Assembly (NCBI GenBank): GCA_029569495.1
Contig: JAKQTB010000011.1
Coordinates: 1-53,644 of the forward strand
Length of the DNA stretch: 53,644 nt
Reading direction: 5' to 3'
DNA from: Pseudomonadota bacterium
GTDB taxonomy: Bacteria; Pseudomonadota; Gammaproteobacteria; Burkholderiales; Methylophilaceae
In this document: one piece after another, positions 1 through 8,923 of the stretch
Layout: each line of letters opens with the position of its first letter
Position numbering within the stretch: the first letter of the stretch is position 1
The notes under the pieces: generated by a model
What the model was told of the DNA's origin: nothing
The model's database searches: none
The model's input: only the letters and a program-made list of their open reading frames with translations
Program-made: the position numbers and the translations under genes

Positions 1-1
1 A

Positions 2-451
2 ACAGGTGTTTGGATGTCAGTAACACCACAAATTAACGAAAATAGCGCTGTAACACTAAATGTACGCCCGACAATCGCGAGGAAAGTTGGATTGGGCATA
101 CAAGATCCAAACCCTAGTCTGCGAATAGATAGTCGAATACCTGAAATACAAGTGCGGGAAATGGAGTCCATGCTGCAAGTTAACAGTGGGAACACAGTTG
201 TTTTAGGGGGCTTAATGCAGGATGAAATTTCTAAAACTGATAACGGCGTGCCGAAATTGATGTCAATCCCAGTAATTGGTAAGTTATTTAATGCTAAGAA
301 TGATAGTGCCAGAAAAACCGAATTAGTGATTTTCTTACGCCCAACAGTTGTCAAAAATGCAAGCTTAGAAAGCGATGAACTCTCTCGCTATAAACAATAT
401 CTGCCAAGTTCACAGTTGCAACAAACGCTTGAAGTTGATGGTGAAAGGTAA
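2..451 (+). CDS. mshL: Secretin C-terminal part (MshL/PilQ/GspD family), truncated by window edge
   Basis: The reading frame is open from the first bases of the window, so the gene starts upstream and only about the last 150 residues are seen. They carry the C-terminal signature of the outer-membrane secretin barrel: a VTLNVRPTI strand, then NTVVLGGLMQDE, the GVPKLMSIPVIGKLF segment and ELVIFLRPTVV. Secretins of this family form the outer-membrane channel for type IV pili or type II secretion. The next gene starts 8 bases after the stop, consistent with a single operon. The choice of MshL over PilQ or GspD rests on the downstream gene set and is inference. Confidence 0.85.
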   Translation, partial: TGVWMSVTPQINENSAVTLNVRPTIARKVGLGIQDPNPSLRIDSRIPEIQVREMESMLQVNSGNTVVLGGLMQDEISKTDNGVPKLMSIPVIGKLFNAKNDSARKTELVIFLRPTVVKNASLESDELSRYKQYLPSSQLQQTLEVDGER

Positions 452-459
452 GTTGCGCA

Positions 460-1755
460 ATGAGTTTACTCATTAAGGCTTTGGCGAATGCTGAAAAAGA
501 CAAGCAGGCGGAACTCGATAAAAAGAAGTCAGTCGAGCGTGATTCCGCACTATCTCTAGAGTTGGCCCCTATCGATCAAGCGCAAAATAGCAATAAAAGT
601 AGAACACCTCGTCAATCATTTGAGAAAGCGCCAATTCATAGTGATAATGAATTAAAGCATCAAGAGGCGGCAAAAGTGTTTGTGGCCAACCAGGCAGCAA
701 GTACGCCAAAATCAAATTTAAATTTATTGTTAATTGGTGTCGCAGGGGCAGCCATTATTTTGTTAGGCTTTCAGGGATACGTCTACATACAAAGTTTATC
801 CTCACCACAAATAGCATCAGCAAAAGTAAGTGTACCTGCCGTGCAACCCATCCCGGACCAGCAAGTTCAGATTGAAGAGACTTCCACACAAAGTCAGACT
901 GAACTCAATACGCAGGCTGTTGCAATTAACTCAGACGAACCTGAAAAAACGCAAGATGAAACTTTGGTAGAAAAGCAGTCGGAGCCTGATTCATTTTCTG
1001 TTGATAATGATGAACTTAATAAAGCAAGCCCAAAGCCAGTTAAAAAAAGTAATTTAAAAGCAAATACGGTTAATAATAGTGAATCTTCTATTGATAACTC
1101 ACAGCAACAAGTTCGCGGCAAGCCCTCAAAACAAGCGCCGTTAAAGTTAACCACTAAATCACCAGCTGCAGGGGTTGACCCAACATTATTGGCGGCTTAT
1201 GAAGCACTTAATCGAGGGGAATATGCGATCGCACAGCAACAATATCGAGCGGTGTTGCAAAAAGATGTGCGTAACGTGGATGCTTTACTTGGCATGGCAG
1301 TGATTGCACAACGGCAAACTAGAGATGCGGATGCTGAAGGCTGGTTTCAAAAAGTGCTAGAGGTTGAACCAAGAAACGTTATTGCCCAGACCGCGCTGAT
1401 GGGTGTGAAAGAAGGTGGCGGTGGAAGCGATAGGCTTGAGCAGAACTCAGAAAGTCATATTAAAAGTATGCTTGCTCAACAGCCAGAAGCAGCCAATTTG
1501 CATGCCGCTTTAGGCAATGTATATGCTGAGCAGGGCCAATGGACATCTGCCCAAAGTGCTTATTTCGAGGCAAGCAAGTTAGCGCCTCATAATGCAGATT
1601 ACGCATTTAATTTAGCGGTGAGTCTAGAACAAATGAGAAAGCCACACTTAGCTTTAGAGCAGTATCAGCGTACGTTGGCTTTGTTAAATCAATCAGGGGC
1701 TACCAGCCCAGATAGACTCACTCTAGAAACGAGAATTCAAGCACTACAAAAATGA
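460..1755 (+). CDS. TPR-repeat inner-membrane protein, MshN-like
   Basis: A 431-residue protein with an N-terminal cytoplasmic stretch rich in charge, one membrane segment at about residues 87-109, a long low-complexity Q/S/K/E linker (about 125-235), and a C-terminal half built of tetratricopeptide repeats (YEALNRGEYAIAQQQYRAVL, then NLHAALGNVYAEQGQWTSAQ). This matches the layout of MshN in MSHA pilus loci, a scaffold of the inner-membrane assembly complex. It lies between the secretin and the assembly ATPase. The linker is probably periplasmic. Assignment to MshN is by architecture and position only. Confidence 0.75.
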   Translation: MSLLIKALANAEKDKQAELDKKKSVERDSALSLELAPIDQAQNSNKSRTPRQSFEKAPIHSDNELKHQEAAKVFVANQAASTPKSNLNLLLIGVAGAAIILLGFQGYVYIQSLSSPQIASAKVSVPAVQPIPDQQVQIEETSTQSQTELNTQAVAINSDEPEKTQDETLVEKQSEPDSFSVDNDELNKASPKPVKKSNLKANTVNNSESSIDNSQQQVRGKPSKQAPLKLTTKSPAAGVDPTLLAAYEALNRGEYAIAQQQYRAVLQKDVRNVDALLGMAVIAQRQTRDADAEGWFQKVLEVEPRNVIAQTALMGVKEGGGGSDRLEQNSESHIKSMLAQQPEAANLHAALGNVYAEQGQWTSAQSAYFEASKLAPHNADYAFNLAVSLEQMRKPHLALEQYQRTLALLNQSGATSPDRLTLETRIQALQK

Positions 1756-1793
1756 CAATATTAAATTTAAAAATAATAAAGCAGGTTAAATAG

Positions 1794-3530
1794 ATGGCTG
1801 AGCAGCGACGCATACTCCGCCTAGGCGAACTCATGGTGCAGCAAGGCTTGATTAGTCAAGATCAGCTACGCATTGCACTCATAGAACAAGAGCAAAATGA
1901 CCTACCATTAGGCCGCCAACTGGTGCGCTTAGGTTTTGTGACGGAAGCGATGGTGCGTGATACGGTGGCGCATACTATTGGCCAAGAAAGCGTAGATCTA
2001 TCGGCGGTGGTAGCAGATATTGAAGCCTTGCAAATGGTGCCTCAAGATTTTTGTCGCCGATATCATGTACTACCCGTTGCATTTGAGGAATCAAGCAAAT
2101 CCATGGTGGTCGCCATGGCAGATTTATTCAATGTCGTGGCGCTAGACCAATTGCGTGCAATGCTCGGCGGCCAGATTCAGCTAAAGCCTGTGTTGGCGGC
2201 CGAAGCGCAACTTGAAGAGTTTATTGATCAGTTTTATGGATATGAACTCTCTGTTGATGGCATTCTGCGTGAAATTGAAACAGGTGAAATTGATTATCAA
2301 AGTTTGACTGCGGGTGGTGATGAATACACGCAGCCTGTCGTACGCCTGGTTGGGGCGTTGTTGATGGATGCAGTAAAGCGCGGCGCATCCGATATTCACT
2401 TTGAACCAGAGTATGCTTTTTTGCGTATTCGTTACAGAATCGATGGCGTGCTTCAGCAAATACGCAGCTTGCATAAAAGCTATTGGGGTGGTTTAGCAGT
2501 AAGGCTTAAGGTTGTGAGCGGTCTTGATATTGCTGAAACACGAGCGCCTCAAGATGGCCGTTTGAACATGAATTTGTGTGGGCGTCCAATTGATTTTAGG
2601 GTTTCTACGCACCCAACGATACACGGTGAAAATATCGTTTTACGTGTGCTCGATCGTGAAAAATCGATTATTCCAATGGAGCGCATGGGTCTGCGACCAT
2701 CAACGTTAGACGAAATGCGCTTGATGATGACGAGGCCGGAGGGCATATTAATTGTTACCGGCCCTACAGGTAGTGGTAAAACAACCACGCTATATTCACT
2801 GCTATCGCATAGAAATACCGAGGCGGTAAACATTATGACACTGGAAGACCCAGTGGAATACCCTGTCACGATGATGCGTCAAACTTCAGTGGCAGAGGTC
2901 AATAAAGTAGATTTTGCCAATGGTATCCGATCCATTATGCGGCAAGACCCTGACATTATATTAGTCGGCGAGATTCGTGATACTGATACTGCGACGATGG
3001 CTTTTCGTGCAGCCATGACTGGGCATCAAGTTTTTAGTACGTTACACACTAACTCTGCTTTAGGCGCTTTTCCGCGTTTAGCCGATATAGGCATTCTGCC
3101 AGACATTATGGCGGGCAATATCATTGGCGTGGTAGCGCAGCGCTTGGTTCGCGTGTTGTGTCCGCATTGTAAAGAAGTACACAAACTCGATAGCTTAGAA
3201 CGGAAAATATTACGGCTTAAAACGACTGATAAGCCACAAATTTACAAGTCAAAGGGTTGCAAGCTTTGTAATCAAACCGGATATCGCGGTCGGATGGCAA
3301 TTATTGAATTGTTGCGTATTGACAGTGATTTTGATTCGTTAATTTCGCGTCGCGCGCATTTAGATGAATTGCAAAAACTAGCCTTAGATAAGGGTTTTGT
3401 CACACTTGCCGAAGATGGCGTTCGTAGAATTCTAGAAGGTTATACAAGTTTGGCCGAGGTGATGCGTGTGATTGACCTGACAAGTCGTATGCATGATGGC
3501 GTCAAAACCAAGGTAGCTAGCAAGTCATAG
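1794..3530 (+). CDS. mshE: Pilus/secretion assembly ATPase (GspE/PilB/MshE family)
   Basis: A 578-residue cytoplasmic hexameric ATPase that powers pilin polymerisation. The N-terminal third is a MshEN/T2SSE-N type domain (LGELMVQQGLISQDQLRIAL). The motor domain has a Walker A GPTGSGKT at about residues 323-330, an Asp-box region near VNIMTLEDPVEY, Walker B DIILVGEIRD (388-397) and a His box STLHTNSALGA. Four cysteines at about 456, 459, 489 and 492 form the usual zinc module. It starts 38 bases after the TPR gene, and the platform protein gene follows after 3 bases. All catalytic motifs are intact. Confidence 0.92.
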   Translation: MAEQRRILRLGELMVQQGLISQDQLRIALIEQEQNDLPLGRQLVRLGFVTEAMVRDTVAHTIGQESVDLSAVVADIEALQMVPQDFCRRYHVLPVAFEESSKSMVVAMADLFNVVALDQLRAMLGGQIQLKPVLAAEAQLEEFIDQFYGYELSVDGILREIETGEIDYQSLTAGGDEYTQPVVRLVGALLMDAVKRGASDIHFEPEYAFLRIRYRIDGVLQQIRSLHKSYWGGLAVRLKVVSGLDIAETRAPQDGRLNMNLCGRPIDFRVSTHPTIHGENIVLRVLDREKSIIPMERMGLRPSTLDEMRLMMTRPEGILIVTGPTGSGKTTTLYSLLSHRNTEAVNIMTLEDPVEYPVTMMRQTSVAEVNKVDFANGIRSIMRQDPDIILVGEIRDTDTATMAFRAAMTGHQVFSTLHTNSALGAFPRLADIGILPDIMAGNIIGVVAQRLVRVLCPHCKEVHKLDSLERKILRLKTTDKPQIYKSKGCKLCNQTGYRGRMAIIELLRIDSDFDSLISRRAHLDELQKLALDKGFVTLAEDGVRRILEGYTSLAEVMRVIDLTSRMHDGVKTKVASKS

Positions 3531-3533
3531 GGT

Positions 3534-4739
3534 ATGGCTGCGTATAATTATAAAGCGATAGACCAAATGGGTCGCCCAGCCATGGGGCAAATTGACGCAA
3601 TCAATGAAATTGACCTAGAAATCCGTCTAGAGCGTATGGGTTTGGATTTAATTACATTTAGAGCGGCAAAAAAATCGACCACCCTTTTTAACCGCAACAA
3701 AGTGAGCAATCAAGATTTAGTGATGTTTTGTTTTCAGATGGAGCAACTCTCAAGTGCTGGAGTTCCATTATTAGAAAGCCTGAATGATATTAGAGAAAAT
3801 AATCCTAATCTGTATTTTCAAAAAATATTGGGCGCAGTCAGTGCTGAAGTTGAAGGCGGAAAAATGCTTTCTCAGGCGTTGGCAGAGCATCAAAGTGTAT
3901 TTGGTGAGGTGTTCGTGAGTTTAATCCACGCAGGCGAACAAACCGGCCAATTGCCAGTAGTATTTAACAACTTATTTGAAACAATTCGTTGGCAAGATGA
4001 ATTAATGTCTCAAACAAAGAAACTACTTGCATACCCTGCTTTTGTGGCGGTGGTTGTATTGGGCGCGGTCGCTTTTCTGATGTCCTATTTAGTACCGCAA
4101 ATGGTTTCTTTTTTGCGTAATATGGGGCAAGAGTTACCATTAAATACAAAAATTTTAATTATGTTTTCAAATGCGTTTGTGCATTATTGGTGGTTGATGA
4201 TTGGGTTACCTATTATTATTTTTATTGCCGCGACCGCTATCATTAAAACCAACCCAGTGGCGCGTTATCGATTTGATTTGTTTAAGCTGAACATGCCTAT
4301 TACAGGGCCAATTTTACATAAAATTATTATGGCGCGATTTGCACGTTACTTTGCCTTAATGTATCAAACGGGCATCCCAATTTTGGATGCCATTAAAATA
4401 TGTGAAAAAATTGTGGGTAATCGTGTGGTGACTGACGCACTGAGTCGTGTGCATGCACAAATTAATTCGGGCGATGCGATGTCTGAGAGTTTTCGGAATG
4501 CAGGATTATTTCCTCCTTTGGTGGTTCGTATGATTCGCGTGGGTGAAAATACTGGCGCGTTAGATAAGTCATTGTTGAATATCAGCTATTTTTATGACAG
4601 AGATGTAAAAGACTCGATGGAAAAAATGCTTAAATTAATTGAGCCAGCGCTCACCGTGATATTAGGTGCAATACTTGGATTTATTATGTTCTCGGTATTA
4701 GGGCCAGTTTATGACTCATTCAGTAAACTTAACTTTTAA
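3534..4739 (+). CDS. mshG: Inner-membrane platform protein (GspF/PilC/MshG family)
   Basis: A 401-residue polytopic protein with the two-fold T2SSF repeat. Each half carries a helical cytoplasmic domain with the Q-x-x-x-L-x-x-A-G-x-P-L pattern (FQMEQLSSAGVPLLESL and FALMYQTGIPILDAIK) followed by membrane segments (about 168-190, 218-240 and 370-392). It couples the ATPase to pilin extrusion. It begins 3 bases after the ATPase stop codon, so translational coupling is likely. The length is normal for the family. Confidence 0.93.
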   Translation: MAAYNYKAIDQMGRPAMGQIDAINEIDLEIRLERMGLDLITFRAAKKSTTLFNRNKVSNQDLVMFCFQMEQLSSAGVPLLESLNDIRENNPNLYFQKILGAVSAEVEGGKMLSQALAEHQSVFGEVFVSLIHAGEQTGQLPVVFNNLFETIRWQDELMSQTKKLLAYPAFVAVVVLGAVAFLMSYLVPQMVSFLRNMGQELPLNTKILIMFSNAFVHYWWLMIGLPIIIFIAATAIIKTNPVARYRFDLFKLNMPITGPILHKIIMARFARYFALMYQTGIPILDAIKICEKIVGNRVVTDALSRVHAQINSGDAMSESFRNAGLFPPLVVRMIRVGENTGALDKSLLNISYFYDRDVKDSMEKMLKLIEPALTVILGAILGFIMFSVLGPVYDSFSKLNF

Positions 4740-4772
4740 AGCGTCGAGCATCAGTTAACCAGAAATCAAAAC

Positions 4773-6428
4773 ATGTTTAAAGCTAGTCAACACAAAATAG
4801 TACTATGCGCAACAGCCAACAATTTGCTAGCTGGGGTTTGGCGCAACGGTCAATTGCAGGGTAATCAGGCGTTTGCAAACGACGATGTTGGGTATGTAGC
4901 ATTTACGGAGTTTTTAAAGCAATACGAATCAGCACCCATTTATTTGATTGCAGATGCCGTTGAAGAAGATTATAAGTTAGAAAGTTTGCCTCATACTTCA
5001 GGTGCGGCAAAACGTGAATTAATTGAGCGTAAACTGAATCAGTTTTATCGAGGCCTAGCTTATCGTACTGCGCATTTTATCCATCGAGAAAAAGACAAGC
5101 GCAAAGATGATAAGTATTTATTTGTTGCATTAAGTAATGATGAATTTTTAAAAAACTGGGTTGCGCTGATACACGCTGCCAAAGCCCAGCTGGTTGGTGT
5201 TTACCTGCTACCAATGCTAAGTCAGGTATTGGTGCGCCAATTAAAACTGATGTCCCCGCACATTTTGCTATGTGAAAAACTTTCTTCAGGCTTGCGGCAA
5301 ACATATTTTCATAATGGTCGGCTACGTATGAGCCGCCTCGTAACGAGCGTTCCAACAGCAGCAAATCAACTGGGCTATTTTTATTTAGTAGAAACTGAAA
5401 AAACACGTTTATATTTAATTAGCCAACGATTTATTTCGCAAGATACGCCAATCAACCTAGTGTTGGTAAGTATAGACGGCAGCACAAAAGCAATTAGCCA
5501 AGGGATAAGTCAAGAGCAAACGCTTGAGTGTACAGATCTTGATTTGAGTCAAACTGCGAAGAGCTTAAATTTACCAGCACATTTAGTGCAACAAATGCCA
5601 GAACTCTTGCATATGCAACTATTGGCAAAGGGTCATTTAGTTGATAATTTGGCACCATCTTCTCAGACAAAAGAATATCAGTTTAATCAAGTTAAAAGGG
5701 CTATTTTCATCGCCACTGCTTTGATTGGGTTGATTGGTTTATTGGTGGCAGGATGGTTTTTTAAACTAGGATTAGACAATAAAGAAGCGTTTAACCAAGC
5801 GGTACAAGATACTGTTATTCAAGAGCATCGTTATAGTGAAGCGGCAAAAAACTTTCCAGCAACACCCGTCAGTGCAGCGGATTTAAAACTCGCTGTAGAA
5901 TTAGATCAATCAATCGCAGCTTATCCAAAATCACCGCGGCGCATGATGTTAGTGGTGAGTGCTGCATTAGAGCTTTCATCTGAAATTCAACTTGATAGAT
6001 TGCGTTGGGCGTTCACGAATGATTTAAATATAAAAGATGAAGATAATTTGTTGGCTTTGCCTGCCAGCAATTTGCAGCCGACTGCCAGTGTGATGGATGA
6101 TCCAGCTAAACTGATTGAACTGGGCTACGTGAATGCACAAATATCTAATTTTAACGGCGATTACCGCGCAGCGCTCAATAGTGTAAATAAGTTTGTCGCC
6201 AATTTAAAAGCGAATAAGCAGGTGGCTACAGTTGAAGTGTTGCAGGCACCGGTAAATGTTAGTTCTTATGTAGGCTTGCAGGGCAGCACAACCGACGAGC
6301 AATCGACGCAAAGGCAACCCGCTTTATTTAAACTTAAAGTAATACTTAAATCAGCTGACGCGCTTGTGGAAACGCCTCTAGTAGAGCAAGTGCCCAGTAA
6401 TCAGGCTTTAGGAAAACAGCTGCCATGA
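4773..6428 (+). CDS. MshI/PilM-PilN-like pilus assembly protein
   Basis: A 551-residue protein with a cytoplasmic N-terminal half, one membrane helix at about residues 310-330, and a periplasmic C-terminal half with coiled-coil and ferredoxin-like character. The first residues (KIVLCATANNLLAGVW) resemble the opening strands of an actin-like PilM fold, and the membrane helix plus periplasmic part resembles PilN. It may therefore combine the roles of PilM and PilN in one chain, as GspL does in type II secretion. Its stop overlaps the start of the next gene (ATGA). No motif proves the function. The assignment is by layout and neighbours. Confidence 0.6.
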   Translation: MFKASQHKIVLCATANNLLAGVWRNGQLQGNQAFANDDVGYVAFTEFLKQYESAPIYLIADAVEEDYKLESLPHTSGAAKRELIERKLNQFYRGLAYRTAHFIHREKDKRKDDKYLFVALSNDEFLKNWVALIHAAKAQLVGVYLLPMLSQVLVRQLKLMSPHILLCEKLSSGLRQTYFHNGRLRMSRLVTSVPTAANQLGYFYLVETEKTRLYLISQRFISQDTPINLVLVSIDGSTKAISQGISQEQTLECTDLDLSQTAKSLNLPAHLVQQMPELLHMQLLAKGHLVDNLAPSSQTKEYQFNQVKRAIFIATALIGLIGLLVAGWFFKLGLDNKEAFNQAVQDTVIQEHRYSEAAKNFPATPVSAADLKLAVELDQSIAAYPKSPRRMMLVVSAALELSSEIQLDRLRWAFTNDLNIKDEDNLLALPASNLQPTASVMDDPAKLIELGYVNAQISNFNGDYRAALNSVNKFVANLKANKQVATVEVLQAPVNVSSYVGLQGSTTDEQSTQRQPALFKLKVILKSADALVETPLVEQVPSNQALGKQLP

Positions 6429-7078
6429 AGTTAGAAGCAACTAAGCAAGAGGCTAGGCCAAGTGCTAAAGATGCACACAAACTACAGGTGCCGATATTGC
6501 TGATTGGCATCACGCTCATTGTGGTGATTATTTTAATTGTTTTGGCGCATCGATATAGCACTGAACAGGAAAAAGCCTTGCAGACTCAGCAAGGGTTGCT
6601 GAATACCGCGCGTCAACATTTTCAATCTTCTGGCATTGAAAAAGACATGATTACAGAATATTTGCCAAAGTATCAAATGCTGATTGATAAAGGATTTGTG
6701 GGCGAAGAGCGACGCATTGAATGGGTAGATGAGCTACGCGCACAGCATAAAAATCACAAACTTTTTGGTGTTAAATATAGCATTAGCCAGCAAGAGGTTT
6801 ATAAGCCTGCGTTTATTTCAAATACTGGCGGGTTTGTATTACACCGTTCTGTCATGACGCTAGATTTAGACATGCTGCATGAAGGTGACATCTTGCAATT
6901 AATCGAAAGTTTAGGAGCCAAAAATGGCGCGCCATTTGTGTTACGTGATTGTGAAATAAGAAGATTAAATGCAAATACAGAGCTTAGTCGACAACTGGTT
7001 GCTAACTTACACGCGCAATGTGAGCTCGACTGGTTGACTTTACATGAGCCCTTGGCCCAACCGGCAACAAACCCATGA
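6425..7078 (+). CDS. PilO/MshJ-like single-pass membrane protein
   Basis: A 217-residue protein with a short cytoplasmic tail, a membrane helix at about residues 22-41 (VPILLIGITLIVVIILIVLA), a coiled-coil stretch after it and a mixed alpha/beta periplasmic domain. This is the topology of PilO/GspM/MshJ, which pairs with the PilN/GspL-like partner encoded just upstream. It overlaps both neighbours by ATGA stop-start junctions, so equal-stoichiometry translation is likely. No diagnostic residues are visible; the assignment comes from topology and order. Confidence 0.55.
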   Translation: MKLEATKQEARPSAKDAHKLQVPILLIGITLIVVIILIVLAHRYSTEQEKALQTQQGLLNTARQHFQSSGIEKDMITEYLPKYQMLIDKGFVGEERRIEWVDELRAQHKNHKLFGVKYSISQQEVYKPAFISNTGGFVLHRSVMTLDLDMLHEGDILQLIESLGAKNGAPFVLRDCEIRRLNANTELSRQLVANLHAQCELDWLTLHEPLAQPATNP

Positions 7079-7626
7079 CTAGCATGATGAATTATTTATT
7101 TACTTTTCTTTTATTGCTTGGTTTAGCCATGCCAAAAGTTCATGCCGCCCCCGGTGATAACTTGGGACGGTTATTTAGTCGCCCGATGGAGCGCAATAAT
7201 CTAGATGTGTTAAGGCAAAATCAAAAATTAAAAGTGATTGTGCCGCAAGAAAATACAGCGCCAGAAATTGAAGAGAAAGCGGCACCAGAAGAGCTACCAG
7301 ACCCCATCACCCTGCAAGGGTATGTGAAGCGCAGTGATGGCAAAGGTAACACAATATGGATTAACAATCAGGCCGTGCAGGAAAATAGTACGGTTGATAA
7401 AGTTAAAGTTGGCAAAGTTAACCAGCGCGGGTTTTCAAAAAAAGGTGCAAGTACCGACGGCGTAGATGTAAAAATTCCCATGACAGGAAAACAAGTAAGA
7501 TTGAAACCAGGCCAAATGTACGCGCCAGAAAATAACAAGATTTATGAAATGCAGGTTGTAGAAAAATCCAAAAGACTCGAGCTAGAGCAAAGTGGTGTTA
7601 TAGATGGCGATGAAACACCACAGTAA
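7075..7626 (+). CDS. Secreted PilP/MshK-like protein
   Basis: A 183-residue protein with a Sec signal peptide (hydrophobic LFTFLLLLGLAM, likely cleaved after residue 24, KVHA). The mature part has a proline- and glutamate-rich linker, then a small beta domain (ITLQGYVKRSDGKGNTIWIN; LKPGQMYAPENNKIYEMQVV). Short periplasmic beta proteins of this kind (PilP, MshK, GspC-like) link the inner-membrane subcomplex to the secretin. It overlaps the upstream gene by 4 bases and the downstream gene by 23 bases. Function is inferred from these features and the locus. Confidence 0.55.
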   Translation: MTSMMNYLFTFLLLLGLAMPKVHAAPGDNLGRLFSRPMERNNLDVLRQNQKLKVIVPQENTAPEIEEKAAPEELPDPITLQGYVKRSDGKGNTIWINNQAVQENSTVDKVKVGKVNQRGFSKKGASTDGVDVKIPMTGKQVRLKPGQMYAPENNKIYEMQVVEKSKRLELEQSGVIDGDETPQ

Positions 7627-8923
7627 TATCAAATTAAACCAACGAGGGGCATCGTTAATTATTTTGGTGTTGATTTTAGTTCTGGGTGGGTTGGCGGTAG
7701 TTTTTTCAAGTCTTGATGGGCAGAGTATTCGAGTTGAGCGAGATAAAAAGACCCATGATGCCTTAGCAGAGGCAAAATTAGCGCTGATTGGCTACGCAAC
7801 CAGAAGTGGTCTAGCTACAGGCGCTGCTAGGCCAGGTGAGTTGCCTTGCCCAGATGCAAATAATGATGGATCGTCAGACGTCTGTGCAGTGAATGCAGTA
7901 GGAAGACTGCCTTGGAGAACGCTTGGCATCAATGATTTACGTGATGGCGATGGTGAAAGACTTTGGTATGCTGTTTCAACAAGTTTTAAGAATAATCCAA
8001 GGATATACCCACTTAATAGTGATACGTTAGGGACTATTTCACTGCGAGATTCAGCTGGAAATATGCTTAATGACGGATCTGCAAATAATGGGTTGGTCGC
8101 AGTGATAGTTTCGCCAAGTGCACCTATGACACGTCAGGATGGCGTAGAGCAGGTGCGAGATGTCGCAAACATAAATAATGCGATTAACTACATGGACATT
8201 GTGTTAGGCGAAGACAATCAAAACTTTGTAAATGGTAACGTGAATGGATTTATCTCCGGACCTATTAAAGACGCCACTGGTAACATTATCCTAAACGATA
8301 AATTAGTTTCAATTTCTCGACGTGAAATTATGATGCCAGTTGAAAGACGAGTTGCAGCCACAGTTATCAACGCATTATTAGATTATTTTTGTGGTTCAGG
8401 TAATGTGAATTACGACACGAACGCTTGTCTTGCCGTAGGTGGCTCAAGAAGCTATCCGCATCCGGCAAATTTCGCTGAGTCAACATGTTTAGGAATAGGA
8501 AACTTAGCCGCTGGTTGCACTTCAGATTTGGCGGTAAATCACGGCCGATTGCCTGCTAATCCGAATCTAAGCTGGGACACAACTTCATTGTTGTTGGGTT
8601 CGAATGGGAATTGGTTTCAAAGAAACGGCTGGCGCGAGCAGGTACATTATGCAGTGGCACCAGCATGTCTTATGGGTACAACCGATTGTGATGGCGCAGG
8701 TTTTCTAACATTGAATACATCACTTGTGAATACAGTTAATGTCAATGTGATAGTTGCGGTGGGTGGCGAGATGCTCGCGGGTCAATCACGTGCCTCAGTT
8801 GCCGATAAATTAAATGAAACAAATTATTTAGAGGATGAAAATTTGACAACAGCAGATGATGTTTATACAAACTTATCTCTAATGGGAAATCCATTCAACG
8901 ACCGAGTGCTGAGCCTTCCATAA
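7604..8923 (+). CDS. Large prepilin-like protein without Glu5, LPCPD-type domain
   Basis: A 439-residue protein with a prepilin-like N-terminus: basic leader ending Q-R-G (residue 15) and then a hydrophobic helix ASLIILVLILVLGGLAVVF. After the predicted cleavage site, position +5 is Ile rather than the usual Glu, a property shared with GspK/PilX-type minor pilins. A conserved module follows: LPCPD at about 80, GRLPW at 100, ERLWYAV at 118. A weaker second copy appears near the C-terminus (HGRLPANPNLSWD, REQVHYAVAPAC). The start could also be the ATG at 7610. It shares a TAATG stop-start with the next gene. It is likely a minor pilin or tip subunit; the ligand is unknown. Confidence 0.7.
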   Translation: MAMKHHSNIKLNQRGASLIILVLILVLGGLAVVFSSLDGQSIRVERDKKTHDALAEAKLALIGYATRSGLATGAARPGELPCPDANNDGSSDVCAVNAVGRLPWRTLGINDLRDGDGERLWYAVSTSFKNNPRIYPLNSDTLGTISLRDSAGNMLNDGSANNGLVAVIVSPSAPMTRQDGVEQVRDVANINNAINYMDIVLGEDNQNFVNGNVNGFISGPIKDATGNIILNDKLVSISRREIMMPVERRVAATVINALLDYFCGSGNVNYDTNACLAVGGSRSYPHPANFAESTCLGIGNLAAGCTSDLAVNHGRLPANPNLSWDTTSLLLGSNGNWFQRNGWREQVHYAVAPACLMGTTDCDGAGFLTLNTSLVNTVNVNVIVAVGGEMLAGQSRASVADKLNETNYLEDENLTTADDVYTNLSLMGNPFNDRVLSLP